A DNA stretch of 64,000 nt from Kutzneria buriramensis (GCF_003387475.1 NZ_QUNO01000015.1:186001-250000), one strand, 5' to 3'; positions 51,612 to 60,313 are shown, counted from the first letter of the stretch. Notes: generated by a model not told the origin, from the sequence alone. Numbers and translations are program-made.

Positions 51612-52807
51612 TGCGAGAACCCATGAGATTCCGGCTGGCCCGGTTCGCCACCTTCCTGATCTTCGGCATGAACGGCTTCGGCGTGGCCATGTGGCTGGTG
51701 CAGCTGCCGAACATCGAGCGCGCGATCGGCGTCCCGCACAGCGTGCTGGGCCTGCTGCTGCTCGTGCTCGGCGGCTCGGCGCTGATCGGCATGCAGGTCG
51801 TCGGCCGGCTGGCGGACCGGCTCGGCCCCCGCCGGCTGACCCCGTTCTTCCTGGCGGCGTTCGGCGTCACGCTCGCCGTGCCGGGCTGGCTGACCTCGTG
51901 GTGGGCGCTGGGCCTGGTGCTGGTCGTGATGGGCTTCGCCAACGGCGCGCTGGACGTGGCGATGAACGCCCACGCGGTGGTCGTGGAGCGCGGCTACGGC
52001 CGGCCGATCATGGCTTCGTTCCACGCGATGTGGTCGATCGGCGGCGCGATCGCCGCCGTCGTCGGCGCGGCCGTGCTGAACGCGAACGTGCCGACCGGCG
52101 TCTCGCTGGCCGGGGCCGGCCTGGTGTGCGTGCTGGCGGCGCTGCTCGGCGGCCGGTTCACCATCGACGCCGACCACCACCGCGCGCCCGAGGAAACCGT
52201 TGCCACGCCGGCGAAGCCGGCCCCGAACGCGCTGGTCTGGATCCTGGGCGGGCTGGCCTTCGCGTTCATGCTCTCCGAGGGCGTCGCCAACGACTGGGCC
52301 GCGTTGGAGCTCAAGGGCATTCTCAACGTCTCCAGCAGCGACGCCGCGCTCGGCTACGGCGCGTTCGCGGTGGCGATGACCGTCGGCCGGTTCGCCACTG
52401 ACCGGGTGGCGGCGCTGGTCGGCGCGACCCGGGTGGTCCGCTACGGCGGCGCGATCGCCACCGTCGGCATCACCCTGGTGACGATCGCGCCGGCGCTTCC
52501 GGTGGCACTGCTGGGTTACGGCCTGTTCGGGCTCGGGCTGGCCGGCGGCGTGCCGCAGCTGTTCACCGCCGCCGGCAACCTCGACCACCGCTCGGCCGGC
52601 GCCCTGATGGCGCGGGTCGTCGGCCTCGGCTACGTCGGCCTGCTGGCCGGGCCGGCCGTCATCGGCGGCCTGACCCGGCTCGTCCCGCTGAACATCGCGT
52701 TCGTGGTGCCGATCGTGCTGTGCGCCCTGACGGTGGTGTTCGCCTCGGCGCTCAATCCCCGTGACGACAAGGAACTCGCGGATCAGCGGCCGATGCGGAA
52801 CGTGTAG
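51611..52807 (+). CDS. MFS transporter
   Basis: 398 residues, about twelve membrane segments (MREPMRFRLARFATFLIFGM). MFS loop motif GRLADRLGPRRLTPFFL between helices 2 and 3, NGALDVAMNAHAVVVE in helix 4 and SFHAMWSIGGAIAAVV, which recall sugar/fucose-type or efflux MFS proteins. Co-translated with the DeoR gene, so it is probably a sugar-responsive transporter; direction is not clear. The 3' end overlaps the converging fused enzyme gene by 25 bases. Confidence 0.85.
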   Translation: MREPMRFRLARFATFLIFGMNGFGVAMWLVQLPNIERAIGVPHSVLGLLLLVLGGSALIGMQVVGRLADRLGPRRLTPFFLAAFGVTLAVPGWLTSWWALGLVLVVMGFANGALDVAMNAHAVVVERGYGRPIMASFHAMWSIGGAIAAVVGAAVLNANVPTGVSLAGAGLVCVLAALLGGRFTIDADHHRAPEETVATPAKPAPNALVWILGGLAFAFMLSEGVANDWAALELKGILNVSSSDAALGYGAFAVAMTVGRFATDRVAALVGATRVVRYGGAIATVGITLVTIAPALPVALLGYGLFGLGLAGGVPQLFTAAGNLDHRSAGALMARVVGLGYVGLLAGPAVIGGLTRLVPLNIAFVVPIVLCALTVVFASALNPRDDKELADQRPMRNV

Positions 52808-54630
52808 TCCAGCCGGCGCCAGCCGTCCGCCACCTCGCGCCCGGCGGGCGGCGCGCCCTCGCCGTGCCCGAACTCGACGATCAGGTCCTCCTTGACGCCG
52901 AACACCGTGTCGGAGTCGAGGTACAGGCCGCCCTTGACGAACAGCTGCGTGACCAGCGTGTGGAAACCGGGCGCGCCGATCATGAAGTGCACGTGCGGCG
53001 CGCGGTACGGGTGTCGGTCGGTGCCGTCGAGCATCTGCCCCACCGGACCGTCCTCGGGCACCGGGTACTCGTGCGGCAGGATGGTCCAGAACTCCAGCCT
53101 GCCCTCGTCGTCGGCGACGAACCGCGCCCGCAGCACCGGGCCGTCGAGGTCGGGCAGTTGCACGTCGTAGAAGCCGTCCTTGTTGGACTGCCACACATCC
53201 ACGACCGCGCCCGGCACCGGTTTGCCGTCCGTGTCGGTGATCGCCGCGCTCACCCACAGCGGCTCGCCGTCGAGGCCGCCGGAGATGTCCGCGCCGCGGT
53301 CCATGGCCGGCGGACCCTCCACATAGAACGGTCCGAGCACCGCCGACGGCGTGGTCAGCGGGCTGCGCGAGTTGGTCAGCGCGTCGACCACGCTGGACAC
53401 GCCGAGCGTGTCGGACAGCAGCACGAACTCCTTGCGCTTGTCGTCGCTGATCTGCCCGGTGCGGGTGAGGAAACCGATCGCGAACAGCCACTCCTGCTCG
53501 GTCAGGTCGTTGCTCACGGCGAAGTGGTGCAGGTGCCGCACCAGATCCGTGATCAGCTGCTTGAGGCGCGGGTCCGGGGTGTCGTCGAAGCTGGCGATCA
53601 CCTGCGCGGTCAGCGCGCTCACGTCCGGCACGCCGTCCGGCCGCACGCCCGCCCAGGCGGCGCGCAGCACCGACGCCGGCTCGATACCGTCCAAAGAGGA
53701 CTCGGTCAGACCCAGCTCCCGCAAGGAGGTCGGGCCGCCGAGCGACCGCACGAGGTCGAAGACGCCGGCGGCCGCGTCCGGCACGCCCAGCGCCTCGGCC
53801 ACGCGCGCCAGCGCCTCCGGCGCCTCGTTCTGCTTGTACGCCATGACCTGCGGCAACATCACCGTGTGGGTCTCCGCGTGCGGCAGGTCGAACTGGCCGC
53901 CGAGCTGGTGGCAGAGCTTGTGGTGCAGGCCCATGCTGACCGCCGCCAGGCAGGAGCCCGCCAGCCACGCCGCCTCCAGCAGCTCGGCTCGAGCGTCCAC
54001 ATCGGACGGATTCGCCGCGACGGCCGGCAGCGCGCGGGCGATGCCCCGGATCGCTTGCAGCGCAACGGCGTCGACCGCCGGGTTGGCGTCCGGTGCGTAC
54101 AGCGCCTCCACGGCGTGCGCCAGGGCGTTGACCGCGCTGGGCACGGTGATCGACACCGGCAGGTCCAGCGTCAGGTCGACGTCGTAGATCACGGTCTCCG
54201 GCAGGATGTCCGGCGACCGGCGGGTGGTCTTGCGGCCGTTCTCGGTCTCACCGAGCACCGGCGTGACCTCGGAGCCGGCGTAGGTGGTGGGCAGGATGAC
54301 CTGCGGCACGCCGGTGCGCACCGCGAGCGCCTTGGCCAGCCCGGTGGTGGAGCCGCCGCCGACCGCGACCACGCAGTCCGCGGCGGCACCCTTCAGCACG
54401 TCCAGAGCCTGCGCGGTCACCTCGACCGGGGTGTGCATGCGCGCCCCGTCGAACCGTGCCACCACCAGGTCCCCGAGCGCCGCCGCGACCCGTTCGGCGT
54501 GCCGCGCGCGGGCGACGAGCAGCACCCGGGACCCGCCCAGGCGTCGCACCTCCTCCGCGACCGCGGTGACCGTGCCGGCGCCGAAGACGACCCTGGTGGG
54601 GGCGGGGGAGTGCACGAAACCGCGCGTCAT
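52783..54630 (-). CDS. Fused maleylacetate reductase - hydroxyquinol 1,2-dioxygenase
   Basis: A 615-residue two-enzyme fusion. Residues about 1-355 are a maleylacetate reductase of the iron-ADH superfamily: VAVGGGSTTGLAKALAVRTG, LPTTYAGSEVTPVLGE and metal or active-site His in SVNALAHAVEALYAPD and GLHHKLCHQLGGQF. Residues about 360-615 are an intradiol dioxygenase: VLGPFYVEGPP (Tyr ligand), GAVVDVWQSNKDGFYDVQ and PYRAPHVHFMIGAPG with the second Tyr and two His. Together they convert hydroxyquinol to maleylacetate and then 3-oxoadipate, consecutive steps in resorcinol or aminophenol-type aromatic breakdown. It is followed in the operon order by an FMN reductase gene upstream (3-base gap). Confidence 0.92.
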   Translation of the reverse strand: MTRGFVHSPAPTRVVFGAGTVTAVAEEVRRLGGSRVLLVARARHAERVAAALGDLVVARFDGARMHTPVEVTAQALDVLKGAAADCVVAVGGGSTTGLAKALAVRTGVPQVILPTTYAGSEVTPVLGETENGRKTTRRSPDILPETVIYDVDLTLDLPVSITVPSAVNALAHAVEALYAPDANPAVDAVALQAIRGIARALPAVAANPSDVDARAELLEAAWLAGSCLAAVSMGLHHKLCHQLGGQFDLPHAETHTVMLPQVMAYKQNEAPEALARVAEALGVPDAAAGVFDLVRSLGGPTSLRELGLTESSLDGIEPASVLRAAWAGVRPDGVPDVSALTAQVIASFDDTPDPRLKQLITDLVRHLHHFAVSNDLTEQEWLFAIGFLTRTGQISDDKRKEFVLLSDTLGVSSVVDALTNSRSPLTTPSAVLGPFYVEGPPAMDRGADISGGLDGEPLWVSAAITDTDGKPVPGAVVDVWQSNKDGFYDVQLPDLDGPVLRARFVADDEGRLEFWTILPHEYPVPEDGPVGQMLDGTDRHPYRAPHVHFMIGAPGFHTLVTQLFVKGGLYLDSDTVFGVKEDLIVEFGHGEGAPPAGREVADGWRRLDYTFRIGR

Positions 54631-54633
54631 GGC

Positions 54634-55188
54634 TCAGCCTCGGATCTGTTCGTGCAGCGCGGTCAGCAGGCCGCGCAGCATGTCGATGGTGGTCTCGTCG
54701 GTGATGTTGCCGGCCTCGTCGAACCGCTGGGCCGCGCCGAACAGCATCAGCTCGGGCTTGATCACGACGTGCGAGTGCGTCCACAGGAAGACCTGGCGCA
54801 GCGCCAGCTGCGCCCGCACGGTGCCGAACTGGCTGGGCGAGGCGCCCATGATGGCGATGTGCTTGTGCCGCAGCACGGAGCTCGCCGCCGGCCGGGACGC
54901 CCAGTCCAGCAGGTTCTTCAGACCGCCGGGGATGGAGTAGTTGTACTCCGGGGTGGCGATGAGCAGGCCGTCGGCGTCCGCGATGGCCAGCCGCAGCCGG
55001 GCGGCGACCTCGGGCAGGTTCTCGTCGTTGTCCAGGTCCTGGTTGTAGAGCGGCAGCTGACCCAGCTCCTCGTACAGCGAGATGCTCGTCCCCGACGGCG
55101 CGTGCTTCTGCGCGTTGCGCAGCAGCGCCGTGTTGAACGAGCCGGCGCGCAGGCTGCCGGAGATGCCGAGGATGTTCAGGTCGGTCAC
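54634..55188 (-). CDS. NADPH-dependent FMN reductase (flavodoxin-like)
   Basis: 184 residues from a GTG behind AGGAG. It has ILGISGSLRAGSFNTALLRN (phosphate loop) and LIATPEYNYSIPGGLKNLLD, the signature of ChrR/SsuE-like reductases. It is first of a two-gene unit with the hydroxyquinol enzyme fusion, so it may supply reduced flavin to a monooxygenase making hydroxyquinol; that oxygenase is not in this window. A quinone-reductase role is the alternative. Confidence 0.85.
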   Translation of the reverse strand: MTDLNILGISGSLRAGSFNTALLRNAQKHAPSGTSISLYEELGQLPLYNQDLDNDENLPEVAARLRLAIADADGLLIATPEYNYSIPGGLKNLLDWASRPAASSVLRHKHIAIMGASPSQFGTVRAQLALRQVFLWTHSHVVIKPELMLFGAAQRFDEAGNITDETTIDMLRGLLTALHEQIRG

Positions 55189-55291
55189 AGGGGCTCCTCA
55201 CGGGTCGACGGATTCAGCTAAACGCTATCGGGAAGCCGATGCCAGCCCGCATCCCGCGGTCGACCCATTCGGAAAGTTTCGGTGTTCTGGA

Positions 55292-55945
55292 TCACGTTCG
55301 CGTGGCGCGCACGACCCAGCAGGCCATCTCGGGCCGGTCCCGGTGCGGCAGCCCCTGCTGGTCGAACAGCGGGGCCATGGTCGCGCCGTCGGCGACCAGG
55401 GTCGACTCGCCCAGCTCCTCGATCGTCCAGCCGGTGGCCGACAACGGGTTTCGGACGTCCTTTTCGGACATTGACATCGGCGAGGCCAGGCCGTCGATCA
55501 CCCGATCGGAGAACACGATGAGGTGCATGACGCCGCCGGGCCGGGTGGCGCGGTGCACGGCGTGGAGGTGGGGAATCCGGTCGGCCGGGGCCAAACAGTG
55601 CAGGAGAGCACAGCTCAGCACCGTGTCGAAGGCCTCGGTCGGGCCGGGCAGGGTGATCGCGTCGGTCACGGAGAACCGGATCCCGCTGTCCGGAAAGCGT
55701 TTGCGGGCAAGGTCGATGCCGGTCGGGCTGCTGTCCACCGCCGTCACCGGCAGGCCCTGGGCCGCGACGAACGCCGCGTTGTCGCCGAGGCCGCAGCCCA
55801 CGTCGAGGACGTCGCCGCGGAAGTCGAGGCCGGTGATCGACGGCTGCGGCGCGGCGATGTCCCACGGAATGCCGCCGAAGGGGATCGGCCCGTTGATGGT
55901 CTTGCCCTGGTAGAGGGTTTCGTAGTCGGCGTAGTCGAGCTGCAT
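55292..55945 (-). CDS. Class I SAM-dependent methyltransferase
   Basis: 217 residues from the ATG at 55945 (MQLDYADYETLYQGKTINGP). Motif I GDVLDVGCGLGDNAAFVAAQ, acidic loop VTAVDSSPTGIDLARKRFP, motif post-I FDTVLSCALLHCLAPADRIP and GGVMHLIVFSD. The pattern suits thiopurine- or small-molecule-type methyltransferases; the substrate is unknown. It is divergent from an AsnC-type regulator 73 bases away. The frame is open further upstream, but that region overlaps the divergent regulator gene. Confidence 0.8.
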   Translation of the reverse strand: MQLDYADYETLYQGKTINGPIPFGGIPWDIAAPQPSITGLDFRGDVLDVGCGLGDNAAFVAAQGLPVTAVDSSPTGIDLARKRFPDSGIRFSVTDAITLPGPTEAFDTVLSCALLHCLAPADRIPHLHAVHRATRPGGVMHLIVFSDRVIDGLASPMSMSEKDVRNPLSATGWTIEELGESTLVADGATMAPLFDQQGLPHRDRPEMACWVVRATRT

Positions 55946-56018
55946 GGGGCCGAGTCTGCATCGTTGCCGGCGCAATCGCCGGTCGTGAGCTCGCATTCCG
56001 GCACTAGAGTTGCCTGAT

Positions 56019-56960
56019 GTGACGGAATCTGTCGTTCTGGACGGCATTGACCGCGGACTCCTGCACGCGCTCCAGCTCGACGGCCGCGTGCCGTTCAGCC
56101 GGGTCGCCGACGTGCTCGGCGTGTCCGAGACGACCGTCGCCCGCCGGTACAAGCGGCTGCGGGCCGTCGCCGCGCTGCGGGTGGTCGGCGTGGCCAACGG
56201 CGTGCTGTTCGGCCGCACCGCCTGGACGCTGCGCCTGCGCTGCACGCCGGATGTCGCGATGCCGCTGGCCAAGGCCTTGGCGAAGCGTCCGGACATCTTC
56301 TGGGTGCACGTGATGTCCGGCGGCGCGGAGATCTCCTGCCACGCGCAGCTGGCACCCGGCGAGGAGTCGATCCTGCTGGAGAAACTGCCGCGGGCCAGCC
56401 GGGTCCTCGACGTCAGCGCGCATTCGGTGCTGAACGCCTTCACGCTGCCGTCGGACTGGTCCAGGCTGCGGTGCCTGGACGACGATCAGGTGGCTTCCTT
56501 GCGACCGGAAGAACCAAGGCCTGCCCGAACAGAGGTCGACGCCGCCGATCTGACCCTGCTGGCGTTGCTGGCCGTCGACGGCCGGGCCTCGTGCGCGGAG
56601 CTGGCGGCACAGGCGCGGCTGTCCGAGTCGACCGTGCGCCGACGACTGGATCTGTTGCGGCACAATGGCGTCGTTTCATACCAAGTGGACATTCCGGCGG
56701 CGGTGCTCGGTTTCGGCACGCAAGCCCGGCTGTACCTGACGGTGCCGCCGCACGCGCTGGTCGATGTCGGCAAACGCCTTGCCCGGCACGAGGAGACGTC
56801 GTTCGTGGCGGCGACGACCGGGCCGACCAACCTGGTCGCGGTGGTGGCCTGCCGGGACAGCGGCGACCTGTACCGGTACCTCACCGAGCGCGTCGCGCCG
56901 CTGCGGGCGATCACGTCACTGGAGACGGCGGTTCTCATGCGAACCGTGAAACAGGGCTAG
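56019..56960 (+). CDS. Lrp/AsnC family regulator with two HTH domains
   Basis: 313 residues from the GTG at 56019 (VTESVVLDGIDRGLLHALQL); TAGAGT 8 bases upstream suggests a leaderless start. It holds two consecutive AsnC units: HTH FSRVADVLGVSETTVARRYK (about 25-48) with a RAM-like domain, then CAELAAQARLSESTVRRRLD (about 190-210) with a second RAM-like domain. This is about double the usual 150 residues and is a known actinobacterial form. The target is unknown, perhaps the divergent methyltransferase. Its 3' end overlaps the converging TetR gene by 45 bases. Confidence 0.83.
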   Translation: MTESVVLDGIDRGLLHALQLDGRVPFSRVADVLGVSETTVARRYKRLRAVAALRVVGVANGVLFGRTAWTLRLRCTPDVAMPLAKALAKRPDIFWVHVMSGGAEISCHAQLAPGEESILLEKLPRASRVLDVSAHSVLNAFTLPSDWSRLRCLDDDQVASLRPEEPRPARTEVDAADLTLLALLAVDGRASCAELAAQARLSESTVRRRLDLLRHNGVVSYQVDIPAAVLGFGTQARLYLTVPPHALVDVGKRLARHEETSFVAATTGPTNLVAVVACRDSGDLYRYLTERVAPLRAITSLETAVLMRTVKQG

Positions 56961-57467
56961 CAACCCTTCGGCGGCGCGGCGGGCCTGATGCGCGGGCTCG
57001 GCCGTGCCGGTGATCGCCGCCATGGTGATCGCGCCCTCGGCGAGCAGCGTGAGCTGGTCGCCGAGTTCCTGGTCGTCGGCCAGATCCCTGAACAGGCCCC
57101 GAAAAGCCTCCTTGTGCCGGCGGGCGATGGTGGCGACGGCCAGCGACGCGGTGCCCAGCTCACCGTAGGCGTTGACGAAGGCGCAGCCCCGGAAGTCCGG
57201 CTCGGCGAACCACTCGGCCAGCCAGTCGAAGACGGCCAGCACGGGGTTGTCGGCATTGATCGCGTGCGCGGTCACGGCGTTCATCCAGCGCGCGTCGCGG
57301 GCGAGCAGGTACTCCTCGACGAGCCGGTCCTTGGACGGGAACAGCTGGTACAGGCGCTTGAGCGAGACGCCGGCGGCCGTGCGCACCTCGTCCATGCCCA
57401 CCTGCTGCACGCCCCGCTCGTAGAACAGCGCCTCCGCCTTCTCGAGGACGTCCGCGCGCTCGACCAT
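56916..57467 (-). CDS. TetR family regulator
   Basis: 183 residues (MVERADVLEKAEALFYERGV). HTH VGMDEVRTAAGVSLKRLYQL then FPSKDRLVEEYLL; the C-terminal domain FDWLAEWFAEPDFRGCAFVN places it with the AcrR-like group having a conserved CAFVNA segment. It is divergent from a DUF1348 gene, with two GAGAAC/GTTCTC palindromes between, which are its probable operators. Confidence 0.85.
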   Translation of the reverse strand: MVERADVLEKAEALFYERGVQQVGMDEVRTAAGVSLKRLYQLFPSKDRLVEEYLLARDARWMNAVTAHAINADNPVLAVFDWLAEWFAEPDFRGCAFVNAYGELGTASLAVATIARRHKEAFRGLFRDLADDQELGDQLTLLAEGAITMAAITGTAEPAHQARRAAEGLLALFHGSHENRRLQ

Positions 57468-57486
57468 CCGCCGCCACCCTTGCGTA

Positions 57487-57532
57487 GAGAACCATCGTTC
57501 TCCTAGGGTAGCCCGGAGAACGACCGTTCTCC
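57487..57532. promoter_or_regulatory. Two TetR operators, GAGAACnnnnGTTCTC
   Basis: GAGAACCATCGTTCTC (57487-57502) and GGAGAACGACCGTTCTCC (57515-57532) are perfect dyads with centres 29 bp apart in the gap between the divergent TetR and DUF1348 genes. Either could block both promoters. Confidence 0.7.
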
Positions 57533-57550
57533 ACCTTGAAGGAGTCGACC

Positions 57551-57970
57551 ATGACCGACCAGCGACCGCCGCTGCCGCCGTTCACCGAGGAGACCGCCCG
57601 CGCGAAGGTGCAGGCCGCCGAGGACGCGTGGAACACCCGCGACCCCGACCGGGTGGCGATGGCCTACACCGAGGACTCGGAATGGCGGAACCGGGACGTG
57701 TTCCTCAAGGGGCGCGACGAGATCCGCGAGTTCCTCCGGCAGAAATGGGCGAGGGAGCAGGAATACCGGCTGCGCAAGGAACTGTGGGCCTTCACCGGCA
57801 ACCGGATCTCGGTGCGCTTCGAGTACGAGTCGCGTGACGAGTCGGGCCAGTGGTGGCGCAGCTACGGCAACGAGCAGTGGGAATTCGACGAGAATGGCCT
57901 CATGGCGCGGCGCTACGCCAGCATCAACGACCTGAAGATCACCTCAGGGGAACGCAGAATCGCTCTGTAG
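57551..57970 (+). CDS. DUF1348 protein (NTF2-like fold)
   Basis: 139 residues from the ATG at 57551 behind GAAGGAG. The sequence [20 protein letters not shown] and [20 protein letters not shown], then [20 protein letters not shown], is the well-conserved DUF1348 pattern, a SnoaL/NTF2-like fold of unknown function often placed next to TetR repressors of this type. Divergent placement and the paired operators make it the probable target of that repressor. Confidence 0.85.
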   Translation: MTDQRPPLPPFTEETARAKVQAAEDAWNTRDPDRVAMAYTEDSEWRNRDVFLKGRDEIREFLRQKWAREQEYRLRKELWAFTGNRISVRFEYESRDESGQWWRSYGNEQWEFDENGLMARRYASINDLKITSGERRIAL

Positions 57971-57980
57971 TGTGCGAAGC

Positions 57981-59243
57981 ATGACCTCGGCGCGCGAGAA
58001 CGTGATGAAGGGCCTTGACGACGTCCGGTCCGGTCTCGAAGACCTGTACCGGGACCTGCACGCCCACCCGGAGCTGGGGTACCAGGAGCATCGCACCGCC
58101 GCCGAGGTCGCGCGCCGCGTCGAGGGCGCCGGCTACGAGGTCACCACGGGCGTCGGCCGCACCGGCGTAGTGGCCGTGCTGCGCAACGGACCCGGGCCGA
58201 CCGTGTTGCTGCGCGCGGACATGGACGCGCTGCCGGTCGAGGAGCAGACCGACCTGCCGTACCGGTCGACCGTCGACGGCGTGATGCACGCGTGCGGGCA
58301 CGACATGCACACCACCTGCCTGATCGGCGCGCTGGACCTGCTCGCCCGCGGCCGGGACCAGTGGTCCGGCACCATCCTCGGCGTCTTCCAGCCGGCAGAG
58401 GAGGTCGTCTCGGGCGCCGTGGCGATGCTCGAGGACGGCCTGTACGAGCGGTTCGGGAAGCCAGACATCACGCTCGGGCAGCACCTCGCGCCGCTGCCGG
58501 CCGGCTGGCTCGGCTGCCACCCCGGGCCGGCTTTCGCCGCCACCGACACGGTCGAGGTGCGGCTGCACGGCAAGGGCGGGCACGGCTCGCGGCCGGAGAC
58601 CACCGTCGACCCGGTGGTCCTGGCGGCGTCCACCGTGCTGCGGCTCCAGACCATCGTCTCCCGCGAGGTGTCGGCCAAGGACCACGCGGTGGTCACCGTC
58701 GGCACCATCCACGGCGGCACCCGGGACAACATCATCCCCGAGCACGTGGACCTGGGCGTGAACGTGCGCGCCTTCGACGAGCAGGTGCGCGCGCGGGTGT
58801 TGGCGGCGATCGAGCGGATCGTGCGCGGCGAGGCGGCCACCGCCGGCGCGCCCGAGCCGGAGATCAGCCTGAGCAACGCCACCCCGGTGCTGGTCAACGA
58901 CGAGGCCGCGATGGAGCGCACCAAGGCGGCGCTGGCCGAGGCGTTCCCGGTGATCGTCGATCCCGGGCTGGTCACCGGCAGCGAGGACTTCGGCCACTTC
59001 GGCACCGCCGCCGGCGTGCCCACCTGCTACTGGCTGTTCGGCGGCATCGACCAGGACACCTTCCTGGCCGCCTACACCGGTGGCACCTTCGACCGGGACA
59101 TCCCGTCCAACCACTCTCCCCGGTTCGCGCCGCTGGTCCAGCCCACCCTGGACGGCGGCGTCACGGCACTGGTGACCGGTGCGCTGGCGTGGCTGGCTCC
59201 GGCTGCTGCTCCTTCTTCCTGGGTTCCCCCAGGGCGACCCTGA
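57981..59243 (+). CDS. M20 family amidohydrolase
   Basis: 420 residues from the ATG at 57981; a GTG at 57972 is the alternative. N-acyl-amino-acid amidohydrolase pattern: DLHAHPELGYQEHRTAAEVA, MHACGHDMHTTCLIG (Cys and His metal ligands), FQPAEEVVSGA and GHGSRPETTVDPV with the dimerisation-domain His, and GSEDFGHFG near the end. It hydrolyses acyl-amino acids or related amides with two metal ions. The last 15 residues (AAAPSSWVPPGRP) look unstructured and overlap a possible antisense small gene. It starts 10 bases after the DUF1348 stop, so it may be co-transcribed. Confidence 0.87.
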   Translation: MTSARENVMKGLDDVRSGLEDLYRDLHAHPELGYQEHRTAAEVARRVEGAGYEVTTGVGRTGVVAVLRNGPGPTVLLRADMDALPVEEQTDLPYRSTVDGVMHACGHDMHTTCLIGALDLLARGRDQWSGTILGVFQPAEEVVSGAVAMLEDGLYERFGKPDITLGQHLAPLPAGWLGCHPGPAFAATDTVEVRLHGKGGHGSRPETTVDPVVLAASTVLRLQTIVSREVSAKDHAVVTVGTIHGGTRDNIIPEHVDLGVNVRAFDEQVRARVLAAIERIVRGEAATAGAPEPEISLSNATPVLVNDEAAMERTKAALAEAFPVIVDPGLVTGSEDFGHFGTAAGVPTCYWLFGGIDQDTFLAAYTGGTFDRDIPSNHSPRFAPLVQPTLDGGVTALVTGALAWLAPAAAPSSWVPPGRP

Positions 59244-59322
59244 TCCGGCCGTCCGGCAGCGTCACCCAGTGCAGGCCGCTGGCCGCGGCCAGCTGGTCGA
59301 AGATCGGAGTGCCTGGCGACAT
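59161..59322 (-). CDS. Possible 53-residue protein, antisense to the M20 3' end
   Basis: ATG at 59322 with GGGGAGGAG 8 bases upstream opens a 53-codon frame reading MSPGTPIFDQLAAASGLHWV then TLPDGRIRVALGEPRKKEQQ, ending at a TGA inside the M20 gene. It keeps G/C at third positions over its unshared part and encodes a plausible small domain. No family is recognised. The overlap of about 80 bases with a well-supported gene lowers confidence. Confidence 0.4.
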   Translation of the reverse strand: MSPGTPIFDQLAAASGLHWVTLPDGRIRVALGEPRKKEQQPEPATPAHRSPVP

Positions 59323-59386
59323 CAGCGTGACTCCTCCCCGTGCTGATGTCTGCCTACCAAACTCGGCGGGGCCCCGAGCGCGAAAC

Positions 59387-59402
59387 TACCCCCACGGGGG
59401 TA
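59387..59402. terminator. Short stem-loop downstream of the SRPBCC-like gene
   Basis: TACCCCC-AC-GGGGGTA, a perfect 7-bp stem with a 2-base loop, lies 7 bases beyond the stop of the leftward gene at 59409. It is short, so it is only a candidate terminator. Confidence 0.35.
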
Positions 59403-59408
59403 ACCCGA

Positions 59409-59708
59409 TCAGGCTCTTTCCACGCGCCAGTACTGGCGGGCGGCCGGCGCGGCCACCGGCTCGTTCTCCGCGAACTCCTTGAAGCGCAGCAGGATTCCGG
59501 CGGGCGTGGTGTCCGGATCGGCGCGCAGCACCAGTCTGGTGGTGTGCGTGTCGACGTAGTGGAACGTGACGCGTCCGCCGGGCCAGGCGACCAGCTCGCC
59601 CTCGCGCTGGGCGGTCACCGGGCGCGGCGAGGAGCTGTAACAGGTCCACTGCTCGAAGGCCGTGCGCAGCGGCACCGCGAGCTCGACCGTCTCCTCGAAG
59701 GTGTTCAT
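59409..59708 (-). CDS. Small SRPBCC/START-like protein
   Basis: 99 residues (MNTFEETVELAVPLRTAFEQ) behind GAAGGAAGC. The opening strand and helix (ETVELAVPLRTAFEQWTCYS) and the later FHYVDTHTTRLVLRADPD, then QYWRVERA, are like polyketide-cyclase/START proteins but short by about 40 residues. It may be a minimal member or a degenerate copy. It lies 21 bases after the next gene on the same strand, probably the same operon. Function unknown. Confidence 0.6.
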   Translation of the reverse strand: MNTFEETVELAVPLRTAFEQWTCYSSSPRPVTAQREGELVAWPGGRVTFHYVDTHTTRLVLRADPDTTPAGILLRFKEFAENEPVAAPAARQYWRVERA

Positions 59709-59729
59709 CAGGGGCGCTTCCTTCTCGTT

Positions 59730-60221
59730 CTAGCCGGCCGACGAGTCGACCAGCCAGTCCGGCGCCCGGGCGCCGCCCTCCCGACAGGCCGTCAGCAGAT
59801 CGGTGGTCCACAGCAGCAGGTGCATCAGGGCGACGGTGTCCTCCTCCGGATCGTGCCGGTCGAACACCAGGTCCAGTTGGATGTCGGCGGCCTGCTCGTC
59901 GGCGTTGACCAGGGCCATCACCGCGCGGAAGCTGGCCCGCAGCGGCGGGTCGATATCGTCGATCGGGATCTCGTTGCCCTCGGTGTCGCCGAGCTGCATC
60001 TTGATCGGTGCACCATCGCTGACCTGCGTGCACAGGGACTTCAACATGTCCGCCGAGGCGTCGGCCAGCACGTCCGCGGCCTCGCGGGGACTGTGGTCGG
60101 CGCCCCGGTACAGCGCCGTCAACGCGTCCAGCGCGCCGTCCGGGTCCGACGCCTGCATCCGGTCCACCGCGGTGCGCACCAGCAGCCGCACCATGCCGTC
60201 CTTGCGGGGGTGCTCGTCCAT
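59730..60221 (-). CDS. Hypothetical protein, 163 residues
   Basis: Starts at the ATG at 60221 (MDEHPRKDGMVRLLVRTAVD), chosen because GGGGAGGA precedes it. Acidic and helical, with MLKSLCTQVSDGAPIKMQLG and DIDPPLRASFRAVMALVNAD; no membrane segment, signal peptide or known motif. Sits upstream of the SRPBCC-like gene in a probable two-gene unit. I do not recognise the family. Confidence 0.65.
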   Translation of the reverse strand: MDEHPRKDGMVRLLVRTAVDRMQASDPDGALDALTALYRGADHSPREAADVLADASADMLKSLCTQVSDGAPIKMQLGDTEGNEIPIDDIDPPLRASFRAVMALVNADEQAADIQLDLVFDRHDPEEDTVALMHLLLWTTDLLTACREGGARAPDWLVDSSAG

Positions 60222-60313
60222 CTGTCCTCCCCTCATCACGCCGGGGATTACCCGTTCCGGTTGATCTCAATCCTCCGACTGCCGGATCTGGGGATTTCCC
60301 TGGTCATGCCCGC

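Noticed and set aside
59409-59708. SRPBCC-like gene called a pseudogene
   Set aside because: It is short, but it has a good ribosome site, an intact frame and normal third-position GC, so there is no direct sign of decay.
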